This document shows positions 28,414-37,454 of a stretch of 38,876 nt of DNA, piece by piece. Positions within the stretch are counted from its first letter, which is position 1. The number at the start of each line of letters is the position of its first letter. This stretch comes from Spirochaetales bacterium (GTDB taxonomy: Bacteria; Spirochaetota; Spirochaetia; DSM-2461): the NCBI GenBank assembly GCA_016936115.1, contig JAFGPQ010000367.1, positions 1 through 38,876 on the forward strand, in the 5' to 3' direction. The notes beneath the pieces were generated by a model. The model ran no database searches. It was not told where the DNA came from and worked only from the letters and a program-made list of their open reading frames with translations. Both the position numbers and the translations under genes were made by a program.

Positions 28414-29515
28414 CGCAGCGGTTTCCCCGGGCCCTATCGTCACCGCAGGGGGTGTAGCCCCTGTTTCCGCCCTTCATGAACTGCTGGATATCGCTGCTTT
28501 TGCCGTAGAGAACCAGGAGTCCCCCCTTTTTCAGCAGGGTTCTGCCCGACTCCTTAAGAGGAGTATGCCAGTCTGTCCGGGGGATGGTGTCGTTCATATC
28601 CACGGCCAGAAGGTCCAGGGATTCTTCACCGGCAACAGGAATCAGAGAGGAAAAGAGAGAGACGCTCTCAATCAGACACTCCCCGGCAAATTCTTCCCTT
28701 AATAGATTATGGGCTGTAATGCGGCACTGGAGCAGATCCCTTCCCGAAAGAATGATTCTGTCGGCGCCGGGACGGCACTTTTTATGAAAGAAGACGGGAA
28801 GATGGCCCTGTCCCGGATTCCAGAAGCACCAGGTCCCGCTCTTGGCATGGGGCTTGAGAACCCGAGCCGCCAGCTGATGCCGCCACCCTATCATATCGAA
28901 ATCGGGAACATTGAAGACCGTATCCAGAGTATAATCCCGTCCTTCCAGGGAGTAATCCGCCCGGTGCCTGATATAGGTGTCCAGACCCTGATCCTCTCCC
29001 CGGTCGTCGGAGCGGCTGAAATGGTAGACCGAGTGCATTTTTGTATGCTCCCGGTAGAGAATCTCTATGTCATGCTCAGCAATGAGAGCTTCCGCTTCCT
29101 CACGCAGGGGGGAAACGATGACAAGGGCCACAATGCCCTTCTCTTTCAGGTAGTTGGGAGAACGCTCGAAGAAATCTTCCAGAACCGAGTCTCCCGCCTT
29201 GGCGGGAATATTCGTGACCAGCAGATCCAGGCTTCCTTCTTCCAGGCCGTGCATCATGAGCTCCTGCTCAATCAGATCCGGTTTGATCCCATTGATTTCA
29301 CTGTTCCAGCGGGAATAGTCGCAGGCCAGGGCATCCCGGTCGCGCAGTATCACGCGCGCTTCGGGAAGATGCGCCTTGAGCGAAAGACCTATGGTCCCCA
29401 CGCCGCAGCCGATATCGGCGATATCCCGGAGTGAGGAGAGATCGATTTCCTTGGCCAGTGTCTTGAGTAGAAGGCGGGTGCCGCTGTCCACGTCGTTGCT
29501 GGAGAACAACCCCAT
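28394..29515 (-). CDS. RsmC-like class I SAM methyltransferase with a second degenerate MTase-like domain; true start probably upstream of 29515
   Basis: 'MGLFSSNDVDSGTRLLLKTLAKEI', 'DIADIGCGVGTIGLSLKAHLP', 'DLLVTNIPAKAG'. In-frame upstream translation 'VPFQFNGHKLKLALS' continues the domain N-terminally. Confidence 0.8.
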   Translation of the reverse strand: MGLFSSNDVDSGTRLLLKTLAKEIDLSSLRDIADIGCGVGTIGLSLKAHLPEARVILRDRDALACDYSRWNSEINGIKPDLIEQELMMHGLEEGSLDLLVTNIPAKAGDSVLEDFFERSPNYLKEKGIVALVIVSPLREEAEALIAEHDIEILYREHTKMHSVYHFSRSDDRGEDQGLDTYIRHRADYSLEGRDYTLDTVFNVPDFDMIGWRHQLAARVLKPHAKSGTWCFWNPGQGHLPVFFHKKCRPGADRIILSGRDLLQCRITAHNLLREEFAGECLIESVSLFSSLIPVAGEESLDLLAVDMNDTIPRTDWHTPLKESGRTLLKKGGLLVLYGKSSDIQQFMKGGNRGYTPCGDDRARGNRCVILRRN

Positions 29516-29591
29516 GCTCAGGGCCAGCTTAAGCTTATGGCCGTTGAACTGAAAGGGAACCGATTTGTTCGATAGGCGGGAGAGATCCTGA

Positions 29592-30161
29592 TTAGCTATT
29601 GATGCGCTCCTGGTATTCCAGGGTATCCACGTTGATGCGGATCTTTTCCCCTTCCTTGATAAAAATGGGTACTTTTACCTTGAGACCCGTCTCGACTACT
29701 ACGAATTTGGTCGCCCCGGTCACCGTATCTCCCTTGACCGCTTCTTCCGCTTCCGTAACGATCAGATCCATTTTGGGGGGAAGCTTGATATCCAGGGTTT
29801 CCCCGTTCCATTTGACCACCTTGTAGGTGTTGCCTTCGATGAGGAAGTACTTCTTGTCGCCGAGGACCGCTTCGGAAACCTCGTACTGATCGAAGGTGTC
29901 GTTACTCATGAAATGAAAGCTCTCCCCATCGGTATAGAGGTATTGGGAAGCCACGTCTTCCACATCGATCTGCTCCATATTGTCCTGAGCCTTGTGAGTC
30001 ACCTTGAGAACCGCTCCGGTTTTAAGGTTTTTCAGCTTAAGTCTTACAAAGGAAGATCCCTTTCCGGGATTGACGAATTCCCTCTCCACAACGGAATAGG
30101 GATCGCCCTTTTCCTCGATAAACATGCTGTTGTCAATAGAACCAGCTTTTATTACACCCAT
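29592..30161 (-). CDS. efp: Translation elongation factor P
   Basis: 'MGVIKAGSIDNSMFIEEKGDPYSVVEREFVNPGKGSSFVRLKLKNLKTG'; conserved PGKG lysine loop; three OB-like domains. Confidence 0.93.
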   Translation of the reverse strand: MGVIKAGSIDNSMFIEEKGDPYSVVEREFVNPGKGSSFVRLKLKNLKTGAVLKVTHKAQDNMEQIDVEDVASQYLYTDGESFHFMSNDTFDQYEVSEAVLGDKKYFLIEGNTYKVVKWNGETLDIKLPPKMDLIVTEAEEAVKGDTVTGATKFVVVETGLKVKVPIFIKEGEKIRINVDTLEYQERINS

Positions 30162-30281
30162 TATCTGTATCCTTTATCCGGAAAAGCCGCTTCCGGGCCT
30201 TTCTCTGTTTTTTGTTTCGGAGCAACAGTATATCAGAAGCGTTTAAAAAAATAAACTGTCCCCCGGCGATTTGGGACGACT

Positions 30282-31256
30282 TTATGGGAAGAGCAGAACC
30301 CGGTCGATGTATTCTTCCCCGGACAGAGCCATGATCAGCCTGTCCAGTCCCATGGCGTTACCGGATACCCGGGGATATCCCCGGTGGAAAAGGGCGGGGA
30401 AACTCCTGTCCGTCCGGTGGGGAACAAGGGCGTTCTTCCGTTTCTCCTCTCCCTCGCCATCGTAGTAGGCGGTAACCTTTTCCCTGTCCGTTTCCTCTGA
30501 AAAGCAGTTGGAGAGTTCCACTCCGCCTATGTACATCTCCCACCGTTCGCACCAGGGCGTTCCTTCCACAGATCGGGCCAGAGTGGGGACGAAGGCAGGG
30601 TAATCGATGAGAATCACAGCCCTCTCCCGGGGAAGGGAGGGTTCCACAAGGCTCAGGAAGATTCTGTTGAAAAGGGTTTCACGATCATCCGATTCGTCAT
30701 GGGGGATTCCCAGCCGGTTCAGCTCCCGTCGCAGTTCCTCCGAACTGTTCTTCTCTCCCAGGGAAAAGCCGGCATAGCGTAAGAAAGCCTCGTCCATGGT
30801 CAGGATCAGAAAAGGATCGGTGAAGAGGCGCCGTGTCTCCAGGGGAGCCAGGGGGGAGAGCTCCTGGAACAGTTCTGCTGTGAGGGTAATGTTATCCCGG
30901 TAATCCCGGTCTACCGCATACCATTCGAGCATGGAGAACTCATTGCTGTGGATTCTGCCGGACTGCTCCGAATTGCGAAAGCATTTGCTTATCTGAAAGA
31001 GACTTCCCGACCCCCGGGACAGAAGCTTCTTCATCCATATTTCGGGAGAAGGAACGAGATAGTAGTCCTCTTTTCTTCCGGAGAGATCCATTTTCTCAGT
31101 TTTGAAGACTTCAATGGCGCTTTCGGGGATAAGATCCGGTGACAGAAGGGGTGTCTCCGCTTCCAGGAAACCGCGGTCCAGGAAAAAATCCCTGATGACA
31201 CGGTATACCCGGGAACGGAAACGGGCGGCCTCCCAGGAATCTGCGAAGCCTTTCAA
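30282..31256 (-). CDS. epmA: EF-P lysyltransferase EpmA/PoxA/GenX (TTG start suggested)
   Basis: LysRS-like catalytic domain without an anticodon-binding domain; 'FLEAETPLLSPD', 'LFQISKCFRNSEQSGRIHSNEFSMLEWY', C-terminal 'GNAMGLDRLIMALSG'. TTG at 31256 gives 324 aa; listed ORF opens at 31295. Confidence 0.9.
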   Translation of the reverse strand: MKGFADSWEAARFRSRVYRVIRDFFLDRGFLEAETPLLSPDLIPESAIEVFKTEKMDLSGRKEDYYLVPSPEIWMKKLLSRGSGSLFQISKCFRNSEQSGRIHSNEFSMLEWYAVDRDYRDNITLTAELFQELSPLAPLETRRLFTDPFLILTMDEAFLRYAGFSLGEKNSSEELRRELNRLGIPHDESDDRETLFNRIFLSLVEPSLPRERAVILIDYPAFVPTLARSVEGTPWCERWEMYIGGVELSNCFSEETDREKVTAYYDGEGEEKRKNALVPHRTDRSFPALFHRGYPRVSGNAMGLDRLIMALSGEEYIDRVLLFP

Positions 31257-31257
31257 C

Positions 31258-31431
31258 TTATGCCTGACTGATACAGTCGGCGGGACAGGCGTCAACGCAG
31301 GCGCCGCAATCCGTACACATATCCGGGTCGATAACTCTTACTCCGTCCTTTTCGCTGATAGCTTCAACGGGACATTCCGGTTCGCAAGCGCCGCAATTTA
31401 CGCATTCATCGGCATCAATTTTATGGGCCAT
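31258..31431 (-). CDS. 2[4Fe-4S] ferredoxin (57 aa), absent from the ORF track
   Basis: Own translation MAHKIDADECVNCGACEPECPVEAISEKDGVRVIDPDMCTDCGACVDACPADCISQA; two CxxCxxCxxxCP motifs; AGGAACC-type SD. Confidence 0.93.
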   Translation of the reverse strand: MAHKIDADECVNCGACEPECPVEAISEKDGVRVIDPDMCTDCGACVDACPADCISQA

Positions 31432-31545
31432 AGGTTCCTCCCTAATAGTGATCTTGTTACAAGATTATGCTTAATATACACGAAAAGCAAGGGGGAAAAT
31501 CCCCATATTCTTAACTAACCGGGGAAGATGTGCTAGTTTTATGTC

Positions 31546-31965
31546 ATGAATATCCCCCTGGGAGAGGGAGTGAAAATAGCAGGGGCCGCATCCCTTGTCC
31601 TGTTTTTCTCTGCTCTGGCTGCCCTGCCGCTGATAATTCGCTCTCTGCCCCGGGATATTTTCATATCCCCCGGTCAGGGGAAAGAGAGGCATCCCCTGGT
31701 GCGGCTGGTCATGCTGGTCCTGAGGAACATTACCGGTTCTCTGCTGTTCCTGATGGGGTTCATCATGCTCTTCATACCGGGACAGGGAATTCTGACCATG
31801 CTGGCCGGGCTGGTTCTGATGCGTTTTCCCGGAAAAACCTTTCTGGTACACAAGCTTCTGTCCTACTCCCCGGTACAGAAAGGTCTCAATCTTATACGCA
31901 GGCGTGTGGGGAGAGAGCCCTTTCTCTTTCCGGCCCAGGTGAATTCAGAAGAGGATATTGACTAA
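31546..31965 (+). CDS. Small membrane protein, PGPGW-like family
   Basis: 'LLFLMGFIMLFIPGQGILTMLAGLVLMRFPGK', two or more TMs. Confidence 0.65.
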   Translation: MNIPLGEGVKIAGAASLVLFFSALAALPLIIRSLPRDIFISPGQGKERHPLVRLVMLVLRNITGSLLFLMGFIMLFIPGQGILTMLAGLVLMRFPGKTFLVHKLLSYSPVQKGLNLIRRRVGREPFLFPAQVNSEEDID

Positions 31966-31987
31966 TATCATTAAATGATGATATGAT
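31958..31987 (+). promoter_or_regulatory. Putative sigma70-type metF promoter with palindrome in the spacer
   Basis: TTGACT (31958-31963) - 18 bp - TATGAT (31982-31987); spacer holds ATCATT-A-AATGAT (31967-31979). Confidence 0.55.
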
Positions 31988-32015
31988 GATTTGTAATAAT
32001 TAAGGAGCCGTTTCC

Positions 32016-32912
32016 ATGAAGGTAGTAGATATTCTAAAATCCCATAACCATACGTCCGTAAGTTTTGAGTTCTTCCCTCCCAAAACAGAGAAGGGTTTCG
32101 CCAACCTTTTCCACACCATGGGGGAGCTGAATTCTCTCAAACCTTCCTATGTCAGCGTCACCTACGGTGCGGGCGGCTCCACAAGAGAGAATACTCACCG
32201 GCTGGTAACACGTATCAAGAGGGAATCGGCCATGGAAGTGGTTGCCCATCTGACCTGTGTCGGATCCACCAGGGATGAGGTCGCCCGTATTCTGGACGAA
32301 TATGATGAAGCGGGGGTAAGCAATATTCTCGCTCTGCGGGGGGACCTGCCCCAGGGCATGACCGAATGGAATCCCTCCGGTAAGGGCTTCGAACATGCCG
32401 CCGATCTGGTGGGGTTCATCAAGGAGAGGAAGCCCCATTTCGGTATAGGCGCAGCCGGATTTCCCGAAGGGCATCCGGAAGCTCCCAACAGGCTCAGGGA
32501 AGTAGACTTCTTAAAAGAGAAGATAGACCGGGGTGCCGATTATATCGTAACCCAGCTCTTTTTCGATAACCGGGACTATTACGATTTCGTCGACCGCTGT
32601 TCCGTGGTGGGAATCAAAGTCCCCGTGGTGGCCGGCATTATGGCTATCAGCTCCCGCAAATCCATGAAGCGTATGGCGGAACTCTCGGCGAATGCCCGTT
32701 TCCCAGCTCCCCTTATCCGCCTGATAGAGAGGGCCGATGATGATGATCTTGTCGCCCGGGCGGGAATCCACTGGGCCACGGAGCAGGTTCGTGATCTGGT
32801 CGACAAGGGCGTTCCCGGCATTCATATCTATACGTTGAATAATTCCCATGTCTCCACGGAAATATGCCAGACCCTGGGTTTACGGGATTTTTCTTCAATC
32901 CGGAATTATTAA
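32016..32912 (+). CDS. metF: Methylenetetrahydrofolate reductase
   Basis: 'SFEFFPPKTEKG', 'PSYVSVTYGAGGSTRENT', 'ADYIVTQLFFDNRDYYDFV', 'GIHIYTLNNS'. Confidence 0.96.
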   Translation: MKVVDILKSHNHTSVSFEFFPPKTEKGFANLFHTMGELNSLKPSYVSVTYGAGGSTRENTHRLVTRIKRESAMEVVAHLTCVGSTRDEVARILDEYDEAGVSNILALRGDLPQGMTEWNPSGKGFEHAADLVGFIKERKPHFGIGAAGFPEGHPEAPNRLREVDFLKEKIDRGADYIVTQLFFDNRDYYDFVDRCSVVGIKVPVVAGIMAISSRKSMKRMAELSANARFPAPLIRLIERADDDDLVARAGIHWATEQVRDLVDKGVPGIHIYTLNNSHVSTEICQTLGLRDFSSIRNY

Positions 32913-32927
32913 GAACAATCGAGTCGA

Positions 32928-33830
32928 TCAGGGGAGTTCCTTGATGAAACTTCTCTGGGCGCTTCTCATGAAAAAGATAACAGCGGGAGCCGGTTTTCGA
33001 AAGGTGATTTCGGGAAAGTCTTTCAGGGCTTTCTCGTAATTGCTCCTGTTAATTCCTCCCTTCAGAGGGGAACAGGGCCGGATCGTCAGAGGTTCGGCCA
33101 GGATAAGCAGAGGATCGGCGTCGCCCCCCTCCCGTAAAAAGTGATCCGCCGGGGCGACGAAAAAGAAGGACCCCCCGTCCATATTCCGGTACAGCTGGGC
33201 CATGCGGTTTATCAGATCCCTTTCCCTGTCCGCCGCCAGTTCTCCCAGAATAAGGGGATTCTGAATATACAGATTATTAATCCCCGGTTTCGCTTCCGTC
33301 CGATAGAGAATCCCTTTGACATTGCTCTCTCCGGATGACAGATCGGTCAGCCTGATTTTCTCCTCACCCTCTTCCAGATTGCTGTTGAATTCGTATAGGT
33401 AGCGCAGAAAAGCCAGATGCTCCCCGTAAAGGTGAAGGTAATCGGCCCTTCCCATGAGGTCCGCAGCGGAATCGGGGAAAAAACGGGAACTGTTCAACAG
33501 GGCGTTAGCCTGTACAAACCCGTCCCGGGGAATGAACCAGAGATCCAGATCGACAATCCCTTCGCTGTGCAGAAGAGGAAGAAGGTACTTGAGAACGTCA
33601 AGCCCCGCGGAGTAGCCCTTCCGGTCTACAAGGGCGATTAGGTTTTCCTCTTTCAGAACACCCATGACATAGTCATCGGGAGTCTGACTTTTCATACGGA
33701 TTTCCCGGGCGTAGTGATCCGCCTCATCCTGTGTATAGGGCAGGGGAAGGGTTTTCTCCCCGCAGGAAGAGAGCAGGAAAATCATTCCCGCAAACAGGAT
33801 TGTAAGAATCTTTTCTTTGACTGATAACAA
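32928..33830 (-). CDS. Hypothetical lipoprotein
   Basis: Signal peptide and lipobox 'ILFAGMIFLLSSCGEK'; no recognisable domain. Confidence 0.75.
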   Translation of the reverse strand: MLSVKEKILTILFAGMIFLLSSCGEKTLPLPYTQDEADHYAREIRMKSQTPDDYVMGVLKEENLIALVDRKGYSAGLDVLKYLLPLLHSEGIVDLDLWFIPRDGFVQANALLNSSRFFPDSAADLMGRADYLHLYGEHLAFLRYLYEFNSNLEEGEEKIRLTDLSSGESNVKGILYRTEAKPGINNLYIQNPLILGELAADRERDLINRMAQLYRNMDGGSFFFVAPADHFLREGGDADPLLILAEPLTIRPCSPLKGGINRSNYEKALKDFPEITFRKPAPAVIFFMRSAQRSFIKELP

Positions 33831-33917
33831 AGGTACCGCTCCTTCCCCGACAGGGATAGTCCGTGAAGATTATCACCATTCGCCGAAAAAAAAAAGTATT
33901 TTCACCCTTATAATCGC

Positions 33918-33947
33918 TTGTTCGCACTTTCACGAACGTTATATAAT
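33918..33947 (+). promoter_or_regulatory. Putative sigma70-type promoter for mlaE
   Basis: TTGTTC (33918-33923) - 18 bp - TATAAT (33942-33947); dyad GTTCG-N8-CGAAC in -35/spacer; ATG 33955 lies at the expected start site. Confidence 0.5.
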
Positions 33948-33954
33948 TGCAACC

Positions 33955-34728
33955 ATGGTTACCGCTGTGGGTCGCTGGGCCAGACTGAAGTTCGCCGAAT
34001 TCTCCGAAGCGATCGGATTTTTCCTCTTCCTTATCAAGGAAACATTCTTCTTTATTCAAAAGAGGAGAATCGGGTTGCGTGTCCTTATCATGCAGATTTT
34101 CTTCACCGGAGTAGAGGCTCTGTCCGTAATAGCCCTCATCTCCCTGGGGGTGGGGGCCGTGCTGATAGTGCAGGGAAACAATATCCTGCCCCTTCTGGGA
34201 AATCCGGATCTGCTGTACCAGATCCTCATCGTAGTCATCATGAGGGAAATGGGTCCCCTGGTCACCGCCTTCATCATCACCGCCCGGTCGGGCAGCGCCA
34301 TTACCACGGAGCTGGGTAACATGGTCATCTCCCATGAGATGGAAGCTTACATGTCCGTGGGCATTAATCCTATTTCCCAGCTGGGCGTTCCCCGCCTCAT
34401 CGGCGTTACCACGGCCATGATACTCCTGAACGTCTATTTCAATCTATTCGGACTGCTCGGATCCTATATGGTGGCCCATTTCATCTCCCCCTTTCCCTTC
34501 AGGGAGTATATGACCGGCCTGGTCATGCAGATGAATATATTGGATGTTATCTCATCCTTTATAAAGAGCTTTGTTTTCGGAATCATCATTGCCGTGGTCT
34601 CCTGTTACCACGGTTTCAAAGTCAATCTGGCCGTTACGGAAGTACCGGTCAGAACGATAAGGTCCATAGGAACATCCATCGTGGGATGTATTATCGCCGA
34701 TGTGATTATCATCACGGCACTCAGGTAG
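33955..34728 (+). CDS. mlaE: MlaE-family ABC permease
   Basis: 'GAVLIVQGNNILPLLGNPDLLYQILIVVIMREMGPLVTAFIITARSGSAITTELGNMVISHEMEA'. Listed ORF extends upstream to 33817, but conserved sequence starts near Met 33955. Confidence 0.9.
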   Translation: MVTAVGRWARLKFAEFSEAIGFFLFLIKETFFFIQKRRIGLRVLIMQIFFTGVEALSVIALISLGVGAVLIVQGNNILPLLGNPDLLYQILIVVIMREMGPLVTAFIITARSGSAITTELGNMVISHEMEAYMSVGINPISQLGVPRLIGVTTAMILLNVYFNLFGLLGSYMVAHFISPFPFREYMTGLVMQMNILDVISSFIKSFVFGIIIAVVSCYHGFKVNLAVTEVPVRTIRSIGTSIVGCIIADVIIITALR

Positions 34729-34737
34729 GGGAGAGAT

Positions 34738-35478
34738 TTGGAAGAGGTTTTGCAGTTGGAACAGGTCTCCTACATCGTGGGCAGGGAATCCATCCTCACC
34801 GATATCTCCCATGTTTTCCGCCGGGGAAGGACGACCATCATCATCGGCCCGTCGGGCTGCGGAAAATCCTCCCTGCTCAAGGTGACCGCCGGCCTCTATC
34901 CCAATATCGAGGGCCGGGTCCTCTTCGAGGGGCAGGATGTTTCCCGCATGAATGAGAAAGAGTACCAGCATATGCAGCGGCGGACGGGATTTCTCTTTCA
35001 GGACGGGGCCCTCTGGGCGAATATGTCCCTTTACGACAATCTGACCCTTCCCGTCCTTGTGACTGCCCCCCATATCTCCCGGGCCCGGCTGGATGAGATC
35101 GTGGCCCGGACCGTGGGGGTGATGAATTTCACGGAACCCCTGGACCAGAGGCCCGCCGCCCTTTCCGCGGGGGAGAGGAAGATCTTCTCCTTTCTCAGGG
35201 CCATCGTCACCGATCCGGAGATCTTCTTTATGGACGAACCCACCACTTTTATCGACAGGAGCAAGGTGGGCCTTCTCAAGGAGAAGATCCGGGCTCTCAA
35301 AGAGGAGGGAAAGACCATCGTGGGGATCACCCATGATATGGACTTCGCCCGGGAGCTGGCCGATTCCTACATTCTGCTCAGCGGGGGGCGGATTATCGCC
35401 GCCGGATCGTCGGAAGAGATTATGGACAGCCGGGATCCGGTAGTGAGGGTATTCATCAATGATTTTATTCAGAACTGA
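34738..35478 (+). CDS. mlaF: MlaF-family ABC ATPase (TTG start)
   Basis: '[17 protein letters not shown]', 'LSAGERKIFSFLRAIVTDPEIFFMDEPTTF'. Confidence 0.9.
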   Translation: MEEVLQLEQVSYIVGRESILTDISHVFRRGRTTIIIGPSGCGKSSLLKVTAGLYPNIEGRVLFEGQDVSRMNEKEYQHMQRRTGFLFQDGALWANMSLYDNLTLPVLVTAPHISRARLDEIVARTVGVMNFTEPLDQRPAALSAGERKIFSFLRAIVTDPEIFFMDEPTTFIDRSKVGLLKEKIRALKEEGKTIVGITHDMDFARELADSYILLSGGRIIAAGSSEEIMDSRDPVVRVFINDFIQN

Positions 35479-35489
35479 GGAGTATTAAC

Positions 35490-36497
35490 ATGACTTTTAA
35501 ATTCCGATATGCCGACAGGATCGTGGGCATTTTCATACTCGTGGCTCTCCTGTTCGTTCTGTTTATGCTGGTTATCGCCGGGGTGAACCGGCAGTGGTTC
35601 GCCCACAAGTATCATTACCATACCCGTTTCACCTCGGCGGACGGGCTGAGCGTGGGCATGTCCATCGAGTTTAGAGGGGTCGAAGTGGGATCCATCAAAT
35701 CCTTCAGTCTCAATGAGAATAATACGGTGGATGCGGACTTCGTCATCTACGAGTCCTATTTAAATAAGCTGCGTCCCCGTTCCGTGATCGAGCTGGCTTC
35801 CAATCCCCTGGGACTGGGGGGAGGTCTCAATCTCTATCCCGGCAATAACGAGGAACCTCCCCCGGCGGAGGGATCCTTCATCCCCTCGACCCAGTTCCCC
35901 GAGGGTAAAAAGCTGGTGGAAGATAAGATGACCCTTAAGGAGGAGGGGGGCGATATGGTAAGCGAGCTTCTGGCCACAGTACCGGAACTACTGACCCATA
36001 TCGACCAGACCGTGGTATCCGTAAACAGCCTGGTCATGACCCTGGACGGTTCCCTGCAGGGCGACCCCGAGGCGGGACCGGTGGGTGAGATCCTGGGGGA
36101 TGCCCAGGGTCTTCTGGGCGAAGCGGATACCCTGGTGGGTACCATAAACTCCCTGGTCTCGGACCTGGAACAGGCAGAGAATCTCCTTCCCGAGCTGGTG
36201 GGGACCGAAGGGGTGGCGGGGGGCTTTCTCTCGGATAACTCCGACTTCTACGGTAGGATTACAGGAATGACTGATGAGGTGCTCGTAAGCCTGAACAACC
36301 TGGCCTCCCTGACCGGGTCGCTCAGCAGTTTCAGCCCCCAGCTGGATTTGATCCTTTCCAAGCTTTCGGTTACACTGGACAGGGCGGAGGATGTCATGGA
36401 GGGGCTCAAGAACAATCCTCTCTTGAAAGGGGGCATCGAAGAGTATAAAACGGTACCCTCGGCGGGAGGCTCTTCCCTACGGGATGAGGAGTTCTAG
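35490..36497 (+). CDS. mlaD: MlaD/MCE-domain protein
   Basis: N-terminal TM then MCE domain 'YHYHTRFTSADGLSVGMSIEFRGVEVGSIKSFSL'; long helical C-terminus. Confidence 0.9.
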   Translation: MTFKFRYADRIVGIFILVALLFVLFMLVIAGVNRQWFAHKYHYHTRFTSADGLSVGMSIEFRGVEVGSIKSFSLNENNTVDADFVIYESYLNKLRPRSVIELASNPLGLGGGLNLYPGNNEEPPPAEGSFIPSTQFPEGKKLVEDKMTLKEEGGDMVSELLATVPELLTHIDQTVVSVNSLVMTLDGSLQGDPEAGPVGEILGDAQGLLGEADTLVGTINSLVSDLEQAENLLPELVGTEGVAGGFLSDNSDFYGRITGMTDEVLVSLNNLASLTGSLSSFSPQLDLILSKLSVTLDRAEDVMEGLKNNPLLKGGIEEYKTVPSAGGSSLRDEEF

Positions 36498-36500
36498 ATA

Positions 36501-37454
36501 ATGAGTGGCATGATAAACAAATTGAAGTTGCACAGGACGCATTGCGAAGAAAAGATTGTTTCACAATTCATTGGAAAATGTTTGCGGATTGTCTTATTTT
36601 TTGTTATTATGACGTTGCCCTATTTTTCCTGTTCCTCCCTTCCCGGGAAATCGGAATCGGAACCGGTGACGGAAAAGTACAAAAGCGCCCAGCAGACATA
36701 CAGTCTGGGGGAAACCCAGCTTCGCCAGGGGCTCTATAAGGGGGCCATGGATAATTTCGAAGCCGCCCTTTATCAATTCGCTGCCCTGGATGAGAGAACC
36801 GGAGTTATCCGGGCCCTGCTGGCAATGGGCCAGTGCGCAGCGGCACTTGAAAACTATGATAAGGCCCGGGCCTGTTTCGATTGGGCCCTTCCCCTGGCGG
36901 AGGATACCGAAGACCCCCGGCTGATACGGGATGTTTCCAACCATTACGGAAACTATTATCTGGGAAAGGATGAACTGGATGAAGCGGAGACCTGGCTGGT
37001 TTATGGTCCGGCCTATGAGGAGCCTACGGCGGAGCTAGCCGAATTCTACCGCCTGAGCGGTACCATAGAAAAGAGAAAGGGGAACTACGAAGAGGCCCTG
37101 TCCTTTTACGGGAAAGCCCTTGATGTGGACAGCCATATTCCCGATTCCCTGCAGACGGGAACGGACCACTATCTTTCCGGTTCGGCCTATTCCCTGACCG
37201 GAAATTATGAAAAGGCGGAAGCCTCTTTGAGAGAAGCCCTTGTTCTGGACAGGAATTTTGAACTGCTGCCGGGCATAGCATCGGATCTTTCGGCTCTGGC
37301 CCGGGTCCTTGAGAAGGCGGGACGATCCAGTGAGGCTCTCCTTTATTACCGCAGAGCCTATCTGGCCTGGGAGGGCCTGGACAATACGGCCAGAGTGGGG
37401 GAACTCAAAACAAAATTGGAGAATATCGGGGGCAATACAAGCGATTATCCCTGA
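36501..37454 (+). CDS. TPR-repeat lipoprotein
   Basis: Hydrophobic segment and lipobox 'IVLFFVIMTLPYFSCSS', then several TPR-like repeats ('AALENYDKARACFDWALPLAEDTEDP', 'KGNYEEALSFYGKALDVD'). Confidence 0.85.
   Translation: MSGMINKLKLHRTHCEEKIVSQFIGKCLRIVLFFVIMTLPYFSCSSLPGKSESEPVTEKYKSAQQTYSLGETQLRQGLYKGAMDNFEAALYQFAALDERTGVIRALLAMGQCAAALENYDKARACFDWALPLAEDTEDPRLIRDVSNHYGNYYLGKDELDEAETWLVYGPAYEEPTAELAEFYRLSGTIEKRKGNYEEALSFYGKALDVDSHIPDSLQTGTDHYLSGSAYSLTGNYEKAEASLREALVLDRNFELLPGIASDLSALARVLEKAGRSSEALLYYRRAYLAWEGLDNTARVGELKTKLENIGGNTSDYP

Noticed and set aside
30178-30196. CCGGAA-N7-TTCCGG hairpin in the efp leader
   Set aside because: Only a 6-bp stem without conserved context; likely chance or a minor leader structure.
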